Source: CAZDIO01 sp964505555
GTDB lineage: Bacteria; Bdellovibrionota_C; UBA2361; SZUA-149; CAZDIO01
Length of the DNA: 64,000 bases
Reading direction: 5' to 3'
Assembly: GCA_964505555.1 (NCBI GenBank)
Contig: CAZDIO010000067.1
Location: forward strand, 1 to 64,000
In this document: positions 9,729 through 18,915 of the stretch, in pieces
Layout of the letters: every line of letters starts with the position of its first letter
How positions within the stretch are numbered: position 1 is the first letter of the stretch
The notes under the pieces: model-generated
What the model was told of the DNA's origin: nothing
Seen by the model: only the letters and a program-made list of their open reading frames with translations
Database searches by the model: none
Position numbers and translations under genes: made by a program

Positions 9729-10667
9729 ATGAGTGGACAAATGAGAAGAAAAAAAATCGCATTGATCGGTGGTGGAAATATTGGCGGGACTCTTGCTTAT
9801 CTCGCCTGTTTACGTGAGCTTGGTGATGTTGTTCTTTTTGATGTTACGGAAGGTCTTCCTCAAGGAAAAGCATTAGACATTAATCACGCAGCGCCAGTTC
9901 TTGGCTCCTCTACCAGTGTAAAAGGCACAAATGACTATAAAGACATCGAAGGGTCGGATGTTTGTATTGTCACTGCCGGACTTCCAAGAAAACCTGGGAT
10001 GAGTCGAGATGACTTATTAAATACAAACGCAAATATTATGCGTACCGTCTCTGATGGAATTAAACGCTACGCGCCAGGGTCTTTTGTTGTCGTAGTTTCT
10101 AACCCACTTGATGCGATGGTTACTCTTTGTCAAAAACTTACTGGATTTCCCCCGCAGATGGTGGTGGGAATGGCGGGGGTTTTGGACTCCGCTCGGTATC
10201 GAGCGTTTCTCGCAGAAGAGCTGAGGGTTTCTCCAACATCCATTCATGCGTTAGTACTTGGTGGTCATGGAGATGACATGGTGCCGGTAAGAAGCTGCAC
10301 GACGATAAACGGTGTTTCTGTAACTGAATTTGTAAGTAGTGCAAAACTTGATGCTATTGAAAAGAGAGTTCGTGGGGCTGGAGGTGAGGTCGTTGCACTT
10401 CTAAAAACAGGTTCTGCTTTTTATTCTCCTGCTACGGCAGCAATTGAAATGGCTGCGAGTTTTCTCTTTGACCAGAAGCGTCTCCTCCCATGCGCTGCGC
10501 TACTCAACGGAGAGTATGGATATCGGGGTTTTTATCTTGGAGTGCCGACGATTATTGGTAAAGAGGGTGTAGAGAGGATTGTTGAGATCGAACTGAACGA
10601 AAGCGAGAAAGCTGCGCTTGATGTCAGCGCTGGTAAGGTTAAAGAGCTCGTTGCAATGCTTCCATAG
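9729..10667 (+). CDS. mdh: malate dehydrogenase
   Basis: Interconverts malate and oxaloacetate with NAD. The Rossmann loop IALIGGGNIGGT is at residues about 10-21. The substrate loop GLPRKPGMSRDD (about 82-93) has the Arg pattern of malate rather than lactate dehydrogenases, and the catalytic His lies in GGHGDDMVP (about 177-185). It belongs to the LDH-like MDH group. It is the first gene of a TCA block followed by sdhCAB and sucCD, which cover succinyl-CoA to malate to oxaloacetate. A second in-frame ATG four codons in is an alternative start. Confidence 0.95.
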   Translation: MSGQMRRKKIALIGGGNIGGTLAYLACLRELGDVVLFDVTEGLPQGKALDINHAAPVLGSSTSVKGTNDYKDIEGSDVCIVTAGLPRKPGMSRDDLLNTNANIMRTVSDGIKRYAPGSFVVVVSNPLDAMVTLCQKLTGFPPQMVVGMAGVLDSARYRAFLAEELRVSPTSIHALVLGGHGDDMVPVRSCTTINGVSVTEFVSSAKLDAIEKRVRGAGGEVVALLKTGSAFYSPATAAIEMAASFLFDQKRLLPCAALLNGEYGYRGFYLGVPTIIGKEGVERIVEIELNESEKAALDVSAGKVKELVAMLP

Positions 10668-10672
10668 AGATT

Positions 10673-11398
10673 ATGAAAGGTCTTTTTTCTATTTATCAAC
10701 TCACCATTGGAAAGAAGATTGCAATGGCTCTTTCTGGGGCTATTCTCTTTTTATTCGTGATCGGACATATGGTGGGGAACTTAAAAGCATTTCAGGGGCA
10801 GGATATTGACGGGAAATACAAGCTTGATATTTATGCTGAATTTCTCAGAAGTGTTGGAGCGCCCCTTTTTGGTCACGGGCAACTTTTATGGGCGGCTCGA
10901 ATTGTCTTACTGCTCTCTCTCCTGATTCATGTCGTAGCAGCTTTGCAACTTACCTTTACTAATAACGCGGCACGAGATTATCAGTATAAAATAAAGAAAT
11001 CACGACAAGCCTCTGTGGCTTCGCGCTCGATGCGAATTACAGGAGTTGCTGTTTTGTTTTTTATTATTTACCATATTCTTCACTTTACTACAGGAACTCT
11101 TCACTTCCATGGATTTGAAGAAGGTCATGTATATAAAAACGTACTTTCTGCGTTTAAAGATCCCGTTACTGTTTGTATATATTTTGCAGCCATGATCTTT
11201 GTTTCGCTCCATCTCTATCACGGAGCATGGAGTATGTTTCAAACATTGGGGTTGTGTACCGATCAAACAAGGCACTCATTAAAAACAACCTCAAAGATAC
11301 TCTCACTTATTATCGTTACTGGGTTTTTGGCTCTCCCCATTGCCGTATATTGTGAATTATTAAACAACCCAGAAGAGATTTCAGAAGGCAAAAACTAG
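10673..11398 (+). CDS. sdhC: succinate dehydrogenase cytochrome b558 subunit
   Basis: Membrane anchor of complex II. It has about five hydrophobic segments, with His residues placed to ligate haem in or near them (LLIHVVAALQ, IYHILHFTTGTLHF, HLYHGAWSMFQT). At 241 residues it matches the single-subunit b558 type found in Bacteroidota, deltaproteobacteria and Chlamydiae rather than the separate SdhC/SdhD of E. coli. It starts 5 bp after mdh, and its stop codon directly abuts the sdhA ATG. Confidence 0.92.
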   Translation: MKGLFSIYQLTIGKKIAMALSGAILFLFVIGHMVGNLKAFQGQDIDGKYKLDIYAEFLRSVGAPLFGHGQLLWAARIVLLLSLLIHVVAALQLTFTNNAARDYQYKIKKSRQASVASRSMRITGVAVLFFIIYHILHFTTGTLHFHGFEEGHVYKNVLSAFKDPVTVCIYFAAMIFVSLHLYHGAWSMFQTLGLCTDQTRHSLKTTSKILSLIIVTGFLALPIAVYCELLNNPEEISEGKN

Positions 11399-13312
11399 AT
11401 GGAATTAAATTCAAAAATTCCACCAGGACCAATCGAGAAAAAGTGGGACAATCATCGTTCCTCGCTCCGCCTTGTAAATCCAGCAAATAAGAGAAAATAC
11501 TCAATTATCGTGGTTGGTTCAGGTCTTGCCGGAGCCTCTGCTGCGGCATCTCTAGGGGAACTTGGCTACCGGGTGAAGTGCTTCTGCTTTCAAGATAGTC
11601 CTCGACGAGCGCACAGCATTGCTGCCCAAGGGGGGATTAACGCAGCAAAGAACTATCACAATGATGGCGATAGCATCTTTCGCCTTTTTTATGACACGGT
11701 AAAAGGTGGTGACTATCGTGCTCGTGAAGCAAACGTGTATCGTCTTTCGCAGTTAAGCCTTAATATCATTGACCAGTGTGTTGCCCAAGGAGTTCCTTTT
11801 GCGCGAGAGTATGGTGGAACGTTGGCAAACCGTTCTTTTGGCGGAGCGCAAGTGTCACGAACATTTTATGCGCGAGGACAAACTGGACAACAACTTTTAC
11901 TCGGTGCTTATTCTGCGCTCTCTCGTCAGATTCACGAAGGCTCCGTTGTCATGTATCCACGAACTGAGATGCTTGATCTTGTCGTTGAGGAAAACTGTGC
12001 GCGTGGGATTATCGTTAGAGATCTTGTTACTGGGGAAATTACTCGCCACGGTGCGGATGCGGTTATCTTAGCTACCGGTGGTTACTCAAACGTTTTTTAT
12101 CTCTCCACGAATGCAAAAGGTTGCAACGTTACTGCAACTTATCGAGCCTATAAACGGGGAGCAGCGTTTGGAAATCCTTGCTATACGCAGATTCACCCCA
12201 CCTGTATTCCAGTTTCTAGTGAGCATCAATCAAAACTTACCCTGATGAGTGAGTCCTTACGCAATGATGGACGAATTTGGGTTCCAAAGAAAAAGGAAGA
12301 TCGAAGATCGCCAAACGACATCCCTGAAGAAGATCGTGACTATTATCTTGAGCGTCGATACCCAAGTTTTGGAAATTTAGTTCCCAGAGATGTCGCTTCA
12401 CGCGCAGCAAAAGCAATCTGCGATGAGGGCCGAGGGGTTGGATCTTCTGGGTTAGGGGTCTATCTAGATTTCAAAGATGCAATCAAGCGAGTGGGGATTG
12501 GAAAGATCCGAGAACGCTACGGTAATTTGTTTCATATGTATGAAAAAATTACTGGAGAAGATCCGTATCAATCACCAATGCGTATCTATCCAGCAGTCCA
12601 CTATACAATGGGTGGTTTGTGGGTCGATTATAATTTAATGAGCACCATTGCTGGTCTCTTTGTATTGGGCGAGGCGAACTTTTCCGATCATGGAGCAAAT
12701 CGATTGGGTGCAAGTGCTCTTATGCAGGGACTCGCAGATGGGTATTTTGTTATCCCAATTACCATTGGTGACTACCTTGCCGGTGTAAAACCTGGTGCTT
12801 TTGACGTTACCAGTTCTATTTTTGAGCAAACGGAAAAAGAGGTCCGAGCTCGAATCGCTGCGCTCCTTTTGGTCAAGGGAAAAAGAACTGTTGATTCATT
12901 TCACCGTGAGCTAGGAAAAACTGTTTGGGATCTCTGCGGCATGAGTCGAACACGGACGGGATTAGAATCAGCGTTAAAGACAATTCCAGAGCTTGGAGCG
13001 AAGTTCTGGAAAGATGTGAATGTCTTAGGAAGTCATGAAGATTTCAACCAATCATTAGAGAAAGCAGGACGAGTTGCGGATTTTTTTGAATTTGCGCAAC
13101 TGATGTGCCTAGATGCGCTCTCTCGAGAAGAGTCTTGTGGTGGGCATTTTCGAGAGGAACATCAAACCGCGGATGGTGAAGCGTTACGAAATGACAATGA
13201 ATACTCCTTTGTTTCTGTCTGGAACTACGCTGGTTCTGGAAACAAGCCAATTTTACATCGAGAACCTTTATCTTTTGAATATGTAAAACCATCACAAAGA
13301 AGTTATAAGTAG
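11399..13312 (+). CDS. sdhA: succinate dehydrogenase flavoprotein subunit
   Basis: Catalytic subunit that oxidises succinate to fumarate. It shows the FAD dinucleotide fold VVGSGLAGASAAASLGELGY (about residues 37-56) and the covalent-FAD region RRAHSIAAQGGIN. Catalytic and substrate motifs are QIHPT, RDVASRA, HYTMGG and GANRLGASALMQG. At 637 residues with the partner SdhC type it belongs to the b558-linked complex II group. Its ATG follows the sdhC stop with no spacer. Confidence 0.96.
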   Translation: MELNSKIPPGPIEKKWDNHRSSLRLVNPANKRKYSIIVVGSGLAGASAAASLGELGYRVKCFCFQDSPRRAHSIAAQGGINAAKNYHNDGDSIFRLFYDTVKGGDYRAREANVYRLSQLSLNIIDQCVAQGVPFAREYGGTLANRSFGGAQVSRTFYARGQTGQQLLLGAYSALSRQIHEGSVVMYPRTEMLDLVVEENCARGIIVRDLVTGEITRHGADAVILATGGYSNVFYLSTNAKGCNVTATYRAYKRGAAFGNPCYTQIHPTCIPVSSEHQSKLTLMSESLRNDGRIWVPKKKEDRRSPNDIPEEDRDYYLERRYPSFGNLVPRDVASRAAKAICDEGRGVGSSGLGVYLDFKDAIKRVGIGKIRERYGNLFHMYEKITGEDPYQSPMRIYPAVHYTMGGLWVDYNLMSTIAGLFVLGEANFSDHGANRLGASALMQGLADGYFVIPITIGDYLAGVKPGAFDVTSSIFEQTEKEVRARIAALLLVKGKRTVDSFHRELGKTVWDLCGMSRTRTGLESALKTIPELGAKFWKDVNVLGSHEDFNQSLEKAGRVADFFEFAQLMCLDALSREESCGGHFREEHQTADGEALRNDNEYSFVSVWNYAGSGNKPILHREPLSFEYVKPSQRSYK

Positions 13313-13345
13313 AAAAACACAAACTGTTATTGTAGTTAGAAATAA

Positions 13346-14119
13346 ATGAACTTAACATTATATATCTGGAGACAAAAAAATCGCCACACTGCTGGTGAAT
13401 TTGTTCGCTATGATGTGACCGATATTATTCCTGAGATGTCGTTTCTTGAGATGCTTGATGTTCTAAATGAAAAATTGATGCACGCGGGGGATGAGCCGAT
13501 AGCATTTGATCATGATTGCCGAGAAGGGATCTGCGGTGCTTGTGGAATGATGATTAATGGAGTTCCACACGGAGAAGAGTTAACCACAACATGTCAATTG
13601 CACATGAGGAAATTTCAAGATGGAGACACGATCTATATTGAACCTTGGCGGGCGACCTCATTTCCAGTAATAAAAGATCTCGCCGTGGATCGTTCTGCCT
13701 TTGATCGAATCATCCAAGCGGGCGGATATATCTCCATTCCCACCGGAAGCGCTTCGGAGGGAAACACGCACTTAATTTCAAAAGGGGATGCCGATCTTGC
13801 TATGGATGCTGCGTCGTGTATCGGCTGTGGAGCTTGCGTTGCGGCGTGTCCAAATAGTTCAGCGATGCTCTTTACTGCGGCAAAGGTCTCTCATCTTGGA
13901 ATACTTCCCCAAGGTCAACCGGAGCGATATTTTCGTGTAACAAAAATGGTAAAGAAGATGGATACGGAGCTCTTTGGAAGTTGCACAAATCATGGAGAAT
14001 GTGAGGAGGCATGTCCCGCAGGTATTACGTTACGGGTGATTGCAAAACTCAATAGAGATCTGATTACAGCACATCTCAAAGAAGATACTGAAATAAATGC
14101 TCCTTCAGGGGACTCCTAA
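13346..14119 (+). CDS. sdhB: succinate dehydrogenase iron-sulfur subunit
   Basis: Electron-transfer subunit of complex II. The plant-type [2Fe-2S] Cys set CREGICGACGMM is at about residues 58-69, with a later Cys in TTTCQLH. The C-terminal ferredoxin-like Cys sets are CIGCGACVAACPN (about 158-170) and CTNHGECEEACPAGI (about 213-227). Length is 257 residues. It follows sdhA after 33 bp and completes sdhCAB. Confidence 0.96.
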   Translation: MNLTLYIWRQKNRHTAGEFVRYDVTDIIPEMSFLEMLDVLNEKLMHAGDEPIAFDHDCREGICGACGMMINGVPHGEELTTTCQLHMRKFQDGDTIYIEPWRATSFPVIKDLAVDRSAFDRIIQAGGYISIPTGSASEGNTHLISKGDADLAMDAASCIGCGACVAACPNSSAMLFTAAKVSHLGILPQGQPERYFRVTKMVKKMDTELFGSCTNHGECEEACPAGITLRVIAKLNRDLITAHLKEDTEINAPSGDS

Positions 14120-14200
14120 ACGCTTTTTAATAAAGCGTCGAAACAAAAAACAAGTAACTCGTAAAATGAAGATTTTATTTTTATCAGTATGGAGGAATAA

Positions 14201-15361
14201 ATGAATTTGCATGAGTACCAAGCAAAGATGCTTCTGAAAGGATTTAACGTTCCTGTGCTTGATGGTTTTCTTGCCTACACGCCACGAGAGGCACAAAAAG
14301 CTGCGGTAGATCTTGGTGGAGGACTCTGTGTGGTAAAGGCGCAGGTTCATGCCGGAGGACGTGGCAAAGGAGGGGGGGTAAAGCTTGCAAAAAATGCAAC
14401 TGAAGCTTTTGAACTTGCTTCGAAAATCCTAGGAATGAAACTTATTACTCCTCAAACCGGTGCTGCAGGGAAAATTGTTCGAAAGGTGTGGATTGAAGCA
14501 GGAGCAAACATTGATCGGGAGTTTTATCTCAGTTTTATTGTCAACAGAGCAGAAGGTTGCGTATCAATCATCACCAGCCGTGAGGGTGGAATGGAGATTG
14601 AAGAGGTGGCCGCAACTCATCCGGAACGGGTTGCTACCATTAACGTTTCTATCGAATCAGGACTCCAAGATTTCCATGTTCGAAAGATGGCGGCTTTTTT
14701 AGAAATTCCACAGGCAAATGTTACCGCACTGAAACAAGTTATCTTTGCCCTTCATCGGGCGTTTCTTGAATTAGATTGCTCTCTTCTTGAAATAAACCCA
14801 CTGTTATTTACCAAAGAGCAGAAATTTATCTGTCTTGATGCAAAAATGGCGATCGATGACAACGCTCTTTATCGACAAAAAAAAGCGCACCTGATGATGG
14901 ACTTTGATGAGATCGATGAGCGTGAGCTTCGAGCAAACGAAGTTGGCATTAATTACGTTGCTCTTGAGGGCAATATTGGGTGCATGGTCAATGGTGCTGG
15001 ACTTGCAATGGCGACGATGGACATTATTAAACAGGCGGGTGGACAACCAGCAAATTTTCTTGATGTCGGTGGGGGAGCAACAAAAGAGATGGTAACCCAA
15101 GCATTTAAGTTGATCCTTCAAGATAGCTCAGTAAAAGGAGTGCTCGTCAATATCTTTGGTGGCATTATGCGCTGCGATGTCATTGCTGAGGGGATTATTT
15201 CCGCAGCAACCACTCTCGCTATTAAGGTTCCGCTCGTAGTTCGATTGCAGGGAACAAATGTAGATCTTGGAAAAGAGCTTCTTCAGAAATCGGGACTTTC
15301 GCTCATTGCTGCTGATGACATGACAGATGCAGCAAAAAAAATAGTTTCAGCAGTAAAATAA
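14201..15361 (+). CDS. sucC: succinyl-CoA synthetase beta subunit (ADP/GDP-forming)
   Basis: ATP-grasp subunit of succinyl-CoA ligase. It opens with MNLHEYQAK, typical of SucC, and has the nucleotide loop AGGRGKGGGVKLA. The C-terminal domain shows NIGCMVNGAGLAMATMD and NIFGGIMRCD. An ideal GGAGG lies 5 bp before the ATG. The gap of about 80 bp after sdhB could hold a separate promoter. Length of 386 residues is standard. Confidence 0.96.
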   Translation: MNLHEYQAKMLLKGFNVPVLDGFLAYTPREAQKAAVDLGGGLCVVKAQVHAGGRGKGGGVKLAKNATEAFELASKILGMKLITPQTGAAGKIVRKVWIEAGANIDREFYLSFIVNRAEGCVSIITSREGGMEIEEVAATHPERVATINVSIESGLQDFHVRKMAAFLEIPQANVTALKQVIFALHRAFLELDCSLLEINPLLFTKEQKFICLDAKMAIDDNALYRQKKAHLMMDFDEIDERELRANEVGINYVALEGNIGCMVNGAGLAMATMDIIKQAGGQPANFLDVGGGATKEMVTQAFKLILQDSSVKGVLVNIFGGIMRCDVIAEGIISAATTLAIKVPLVVRLQGTNVDLGKELLQKSGLSLIAADDMTDAAKKIVSAVK

Positions 15362-15396
15362 AATTAAAAGGAAGAGAGCAAGGAACATAGCAACGT

Positions 15397-16269
15397 ATGG
15401 CAATTTTGGTTAACAAAAATACCCGGGTAGTAACCCAAGGAATGACAGGCAAAACAGGGATGTTTCACACCCGTGCCTGTAAAGAGTACGGAACAAAGAT
15501 GGTTGCTGGTGTAAGCCCAGGAAAGGGTGGGCAAGTTGTAGAAGATATCCCCGTTTTTGATACTGTCGTCCAAGCAGTAAAAGAAACTGGTGCAAATGCA
15601 AGTGTGATTTATGTCCCTGCGCCATTTGCAGCAGATGCGATTATTGAAGCTGCTGATGCTGGTATTTCGCTTATTGTTTGTATCACCGAAGGAATCCCTG
15701 TCCGTGATATGCTCTTTGTAAACTCGTACTTACAAACCACCAATGCCCGTTTAATTGGACCAAATTGTCCTGGCATCATTACTCCGGGAGAGTGCAAAAT
15801 CGGAATCATGCCTGGCTTTATTCATAAAGCTGGACGAGTGGGCGTAGTTTCTCGTTCTGGAACACTTACCTATGAGGCTGTTGATCAGCTAACAAAACTT
15901 GGCATCGGCCAGTCTACCTGTATCGGCATTGGGGGGGATCCGTTAAATGGAACAAACTTTATTGATTGCCTCTCCCTGTTTCATGAAGATAAAGAAACCG
16001 ATGCGATCGCGATGATTGGCGAAATTGGCGGAAGCGCAGAAGAAGAGGCCGCCTCTTGGCTAAAAGGACATGGGAAGAAGCCTGTTGTAGGGTTTATTGC
16101 TGGTGCGACGGCCCCTCCAGGAAGAAGAATGGGACATGCTGGTGCAATCATTAGCGGGGGTTCTGGAACTGCGGAAGCAAAATACACGGCGCTTAAAGAC
16201 GCAGGGGTTCATATCTGCCGTTCTCCAGCAGATATTGGAAAGACGATGGCGGAAGTTTTAAAGAGATAA
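15397..16269 (+). CDS. sucD: succinyl-CoA synthetase alpha subunit
   Basis: CoA-binding partner of SucC. It has the CoA-binding segment TRVVTQGMTGKTGMFHT near the N-terminus, GPNCPGII in the middle and the phosphohistidine loop GRRMGHAGAII at about residues 245-255. The 290-residue length is normal. A hairpin after the gene probably ends or attenuates the TCA transcript before ndk. Confidence 0.96.
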   Translation: MAILVNKNTRVVTQGMTGKTGMFHTRACKEYGTKMVAGVSPGKGGQVVEDIPVFDTVVQAVKETGANASVIYVPAPFAADAIIEAADAGISLIVCITEGIPVRDMLFVNSYLQTTNARLIGPNCPGIITPGECKIGIMPGFIHKAGRVGVVSRSGTLTYEAVDQLTKLGIGQSTCIGIGGDPLNGTNFIDCLSLFHEDKETDAIAMIGEIGGSAEEEAASWLKGHGKKPVVGFIAGATAPPGRRMGHAGAIISGGSGTAEAKYTALKDAGVHICRSPADIGKTMAEVLKR

Positions 16270-16291
16270 ATTGACCATCTTGGCTTTTCTG

Positions 16292-16323
16292 ATAAATTGA
16301 GGTAAGATTTGCCCTCAATTTAT
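16292..16323 (+). terminator. terminator-like hairpin between sucD and ndk
   Basis: An 11-bp perfect inverted repeat (ATAAATTGAGG at 16292-16302 and its complement at 16313-16323) has a 10-nt loop. It is AT-rich and followed by T-rich sequence rather than a clean T-run, so it may terminate weakly or only partly reduce read-through into ndk. Confidence 0.5.
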
Positions 16324-16360
16324 TTACCATTTATTTCACCACGATAAAGAGGACTTACCT

Positions 16361-16774
16361 ATGGCGATTGAGCGTACGTTGTCGATAATTAAACCAGATG
16401 GGGTTTCAGCAAACCTTATTGGTCAAATCCTTTCAAGATTTGAAACCGCTGGACTACGAATCGTTGGTGCTCGGATGATGAAGCTTGATGATAAACTTGC
16501 TTCTTCCTTCTATGCTGTTCATAAGAGTCGTCCCTTTTTTAATGATCTTATAAAGTTCATGACCTCTGGTTCGGTTTTTATCTCTGTGCTTGAAGGGGAA
16601 AATGCCGTTCAGAAAAACAGAGACCTTATGGGCGCTACAAACCCTAAGGAAGCAGCAAAAGGGACTATTCGCGCTGATTTTTCAAAAAGTATTGATGCAA
16701 ATACGGTCCATGGCTCAGATAGTCTAGAAAACGCAAAAACAGAGATTGCTTTTTTCTTTCCGGAGCTCTCATAG
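16361..16774 (+). CDS. ndk: nucleoside-diphosphate kinase
   Basis: Transfers the gamma phosphate between nucleoside triphosphates and diphosphates. It opens with ERTLSIIKPDGV, ends in the typical NTVHGSDSLENA (catalytic His about 117), and has 137 residues. Its position after sucCD is meaningful: succinyl-CoA synthetase makes NTP that Ndk redistributes. An AGAGGA site precedes the ATG. Confidence 0.97.
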   Translation: MAIERTLSIIKPDGVSANLIGQILSRFETAGLRIVGARMMKLDDKLASSFYAVHKSRPFFNDLIKFMTSGSVFISVLEGENAVQKNRDLMGATNPKEAAKGTIRADFSKSIDANTVHGSDSLENAKTEIAFFFPELS

Positions 16775-16791
16775 AGAGAACAAGTAATCTC

Positions 16792-17883
16792 ATGCCATTG
16801 AGAATAACCGAAATGGCAACCAAAGAGGCATCGATGGCGATAGAACTGCTTGATCTCAGTAGAGAGGAGCTCGAAAAAGATCTTGGAGATTCATTTGGGT
16901 TTCCCTCATTTCGAGCCGGTCAACTCATGCAATGGATTCATCGTTATCGTCATACCTCATTTCAAGAGATGACAAACTTTAGTAAGCAACACCGGGAAGG
17001 TTTTGCCAATCGTTACCAGGTGTTTCGACCAACTCCAACAACGATACAGCAATCTCGAGATGGCACGAGAAAGTTTCTTTTTGAACTTGCTGATGGAGAA
17101 AAAGTAGAAACCGTCCTCATCAAACAATTAAAGAGAAACACCTTATGTGTCTCTTCGCAGGTAGGGTGCGCAATTGGGTGTAAGTTTTGTAGAACAGCAC
17201 TAATGGGTTTTAAAAGACATCTTCGAACTTCAGAAATTATTGGACAGGTTTTGGCGGTAAAAGATGATGTCGCTAAACGAAACGATGGGGAGGATTTTAC
17301 AAATATCGTTTTTATGGGAATGGGTGAACCACTCCATAACTTTGACAATGTAGTTCGAGCGATTGCAATTTTAAATGATAATTTAGGACTTAATTTCTCA
17401 GGGAGAAAGATTACCGTCTCTACTTCGGGGCTTGTTCCTGGGATTGAGAAACTTGGCCTGAGTAATGCTAACGCCAATCTTGCTGTTTCATTAAACGCGA
17501 CAACAAACCAGGTAAGAGATAGGCTCATTCCAATTAATAAGAAATGGCCCCTTGAAGCCCTCTTAAAAGCTCTTCACTCTTTTCCGCTCTTAAAAAGACA
17601 ACGAATTACAATAGAATATGTTCTCCTTCATGGGGTAAATGATACGCTTGAAGATCTCAATCGTCTTCCAGGCTTGTTACGTGGGCTTCCCTCCAAGGTG
17701 AACCTTATCCCCTATAATCAAAACACCGGTCTTGGTTTTATAACCTCGCCTCGAGAGGTAATCGAACGATGGCAAAACACCCTTCTTGATAAAGGTCTTA
17801 ATGCCACGATTCGTTGGTCAAAGGGGGAGGATATTGCCGCCGCATGTGGCCAACTTGCTGTGGATGTCGTTCCGACCCATTAA
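16792..17883 (+). CDS. rlmN: 23S rRNA / tRNA adenine-C2 methyltransferase
   Basis: Radical SAM enzyme that methylates A2503 of 23S rRNA and A37 of some tRNAs. The cluster motif C-x3-C-x2-C is CAIGCKFC at about residues 126-133. GMGEPLHNFDNV follows, and the second methyl-carrying Cys lies in AACGQL near residue 351. The N-terminal accessory domain has FRAGQLMQWIHRY. The true start may be one of the ATGs up to about fourteen codons in, since the first residues are not typical of the family. Confidence 0.95.
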   Translation: MPLRITEMATKEASMAIELLDLSREELEKDLGDSFGFPSFRAGQLMQWIHRYRHTSFQEMTNFSKQHREGFANRYQVFRPTPTTIQQSRDGTRKFLFELADGEKVETVLIKQLKRNTLCVSSQVGCAIGCKFCRTALMGFKRHLRTSEIIGQVLAVKDDVAKRNDGEDFTNIVFMGMGEPLHNFDNVVRAIAILNDNLGLNFSGRKITVSTSGLVPGIEKLGLSNANANLAVSLNATTNQVRDRLIPINKKWPLEALLKALHSFPLLKRQRITIEYVLLHGVNDTLEDLNRLPGLLRGLPSKVNLIPYNQNTGLGFITSPREVIERWQNTLLDKGLNATIRWSKGEDIAAACGQLAVDVVPTH

Positions 17884-17926
17884 TTTTTTCATTTCATTTA
17901 TTAAAACTCCTCGATACAGTGTAGGC

Positions 17927-18811
17927 GTGAGAATACTTAAACTACTTCAGGTCACGGGAAGAACGTATAGTATCATCGTCTGGAGCGCCTTGGTGCGTTT
18001 CTATCGGGATAATTGCTTCTCTCTTGCTTCGGCTCTTTCTTATACCTCCTTACTGTCGCTCTTTCCGATTGCAGCACTTGCCTTTCTTGTGGCAACAAAA
18101 CTCTTTCGCATTGATGAAGCATCTCTTAATCAAACAACACTGCATGTTCTTCAGAAAATTCTTCCTCCACTGCAAGAAGCACATCTTGAAAACTTGCATC
18201 ATGAGGTATTTAAGACATTTCAAGAGGTGTTACAAAACGTTAATGCGTTAGGCTCAGTAAGTATCCTCTTATTAGGTATTTCTGGAGTGACCTTATTAAA
18301 CACCGTAGAAAGTGCTCTCAATCAGATTTGGAAAGTTCGCTCAAATACTGGAATTCTTCGAAAAATTACGGATTTTTGGGCGATACTGACACTTGGACCA
18401 CTTCTGGTAATAATGTCCTTTGTGTGGACTACGAACTTTTTGAGTCAGATCGGTATTGCTGATGTTGAAGAAGTGTTTAGTTTTGTAAATCTTTTTGTGC
18501 CTACGGTAGTAATCTGGTTTTTATTTACCCTCCTCTTTGTAAAAGTTCCCTCAAAGGTGGTTCGAGTTCGCGATGCCGCTCGTGGCGCCTTTGTTGCGGC
18601 GCTACTTTTTGAGGTGGCAAAATCAGTTTTTGCGTACTATCTTGTAATCTCTACAACCTATAGCAAGCTCTACGGCGCCCTTGCTGTGATTCCAATGTTT
18701 CTTGTTTGGCTCTATGTAGTTTGGGCCATAGTACTCTTTGGAGCAGAGATCGCTTATGTGTTTGGAGATGAAGAAGCTGCTCCTGGAAGGCGAGGAGAAA
18801 ACCCTCTTTAG
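17927..18811 (+). CDS. YihY/virulence factor BrkB family membrane protein
   Basis: An integral membrane protein with about six hydrophobic segments. It carries the YihY-family pattern NCFSLASALSYTSLLSLFPI near the N-terminus, LNTVESALNQIWKVR in the middle and YGALAVIPMFLVWLYVVWAIVLFGAE near the end. The family was once mislabelled ribonuclease BN; its role is unknown. The frame opens upstream inside rlmN. I prefer the GTG at 17927, which gives 294 residues; an ATG at 17864 overlapping rlmN is the alternative. Confidence 0.88.
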   Translation: MRILKLLQVTGRTYSIIVWSALVRFYRDNCFSLASALSYTSLLSLFPIAALAFLVATKLFRIDEASLNQTTLHVLQKILPPLQEAHLENLHHEVFKTFQEVLQNVNALGSVSILLLGISGVTLLNTVESALNQIWKVRSNTGILRKITDFWAILTLGPLLVIMSFVWTTNFLSQIGIADVEEVFSFVNLFVPTVVIWFLFTLLFVKVPSKVVRVRDAARGAFVAALLFEVAKSVFAYYLVISTTYSKLYGALAVIPMFLVWLYVVWAIVLFGAEIAYVFGDEEAAPGRRGENPL

Positions 18812-18915
18812 CACTAGACAATACCTCATTTTTTTCGTATGAGACTATGCTTCTTCTAACGCACTTCTTTAGTGCCCCGTTTTGGAGTCATAACATAGCA
18901 AAACTCTAGTAATTT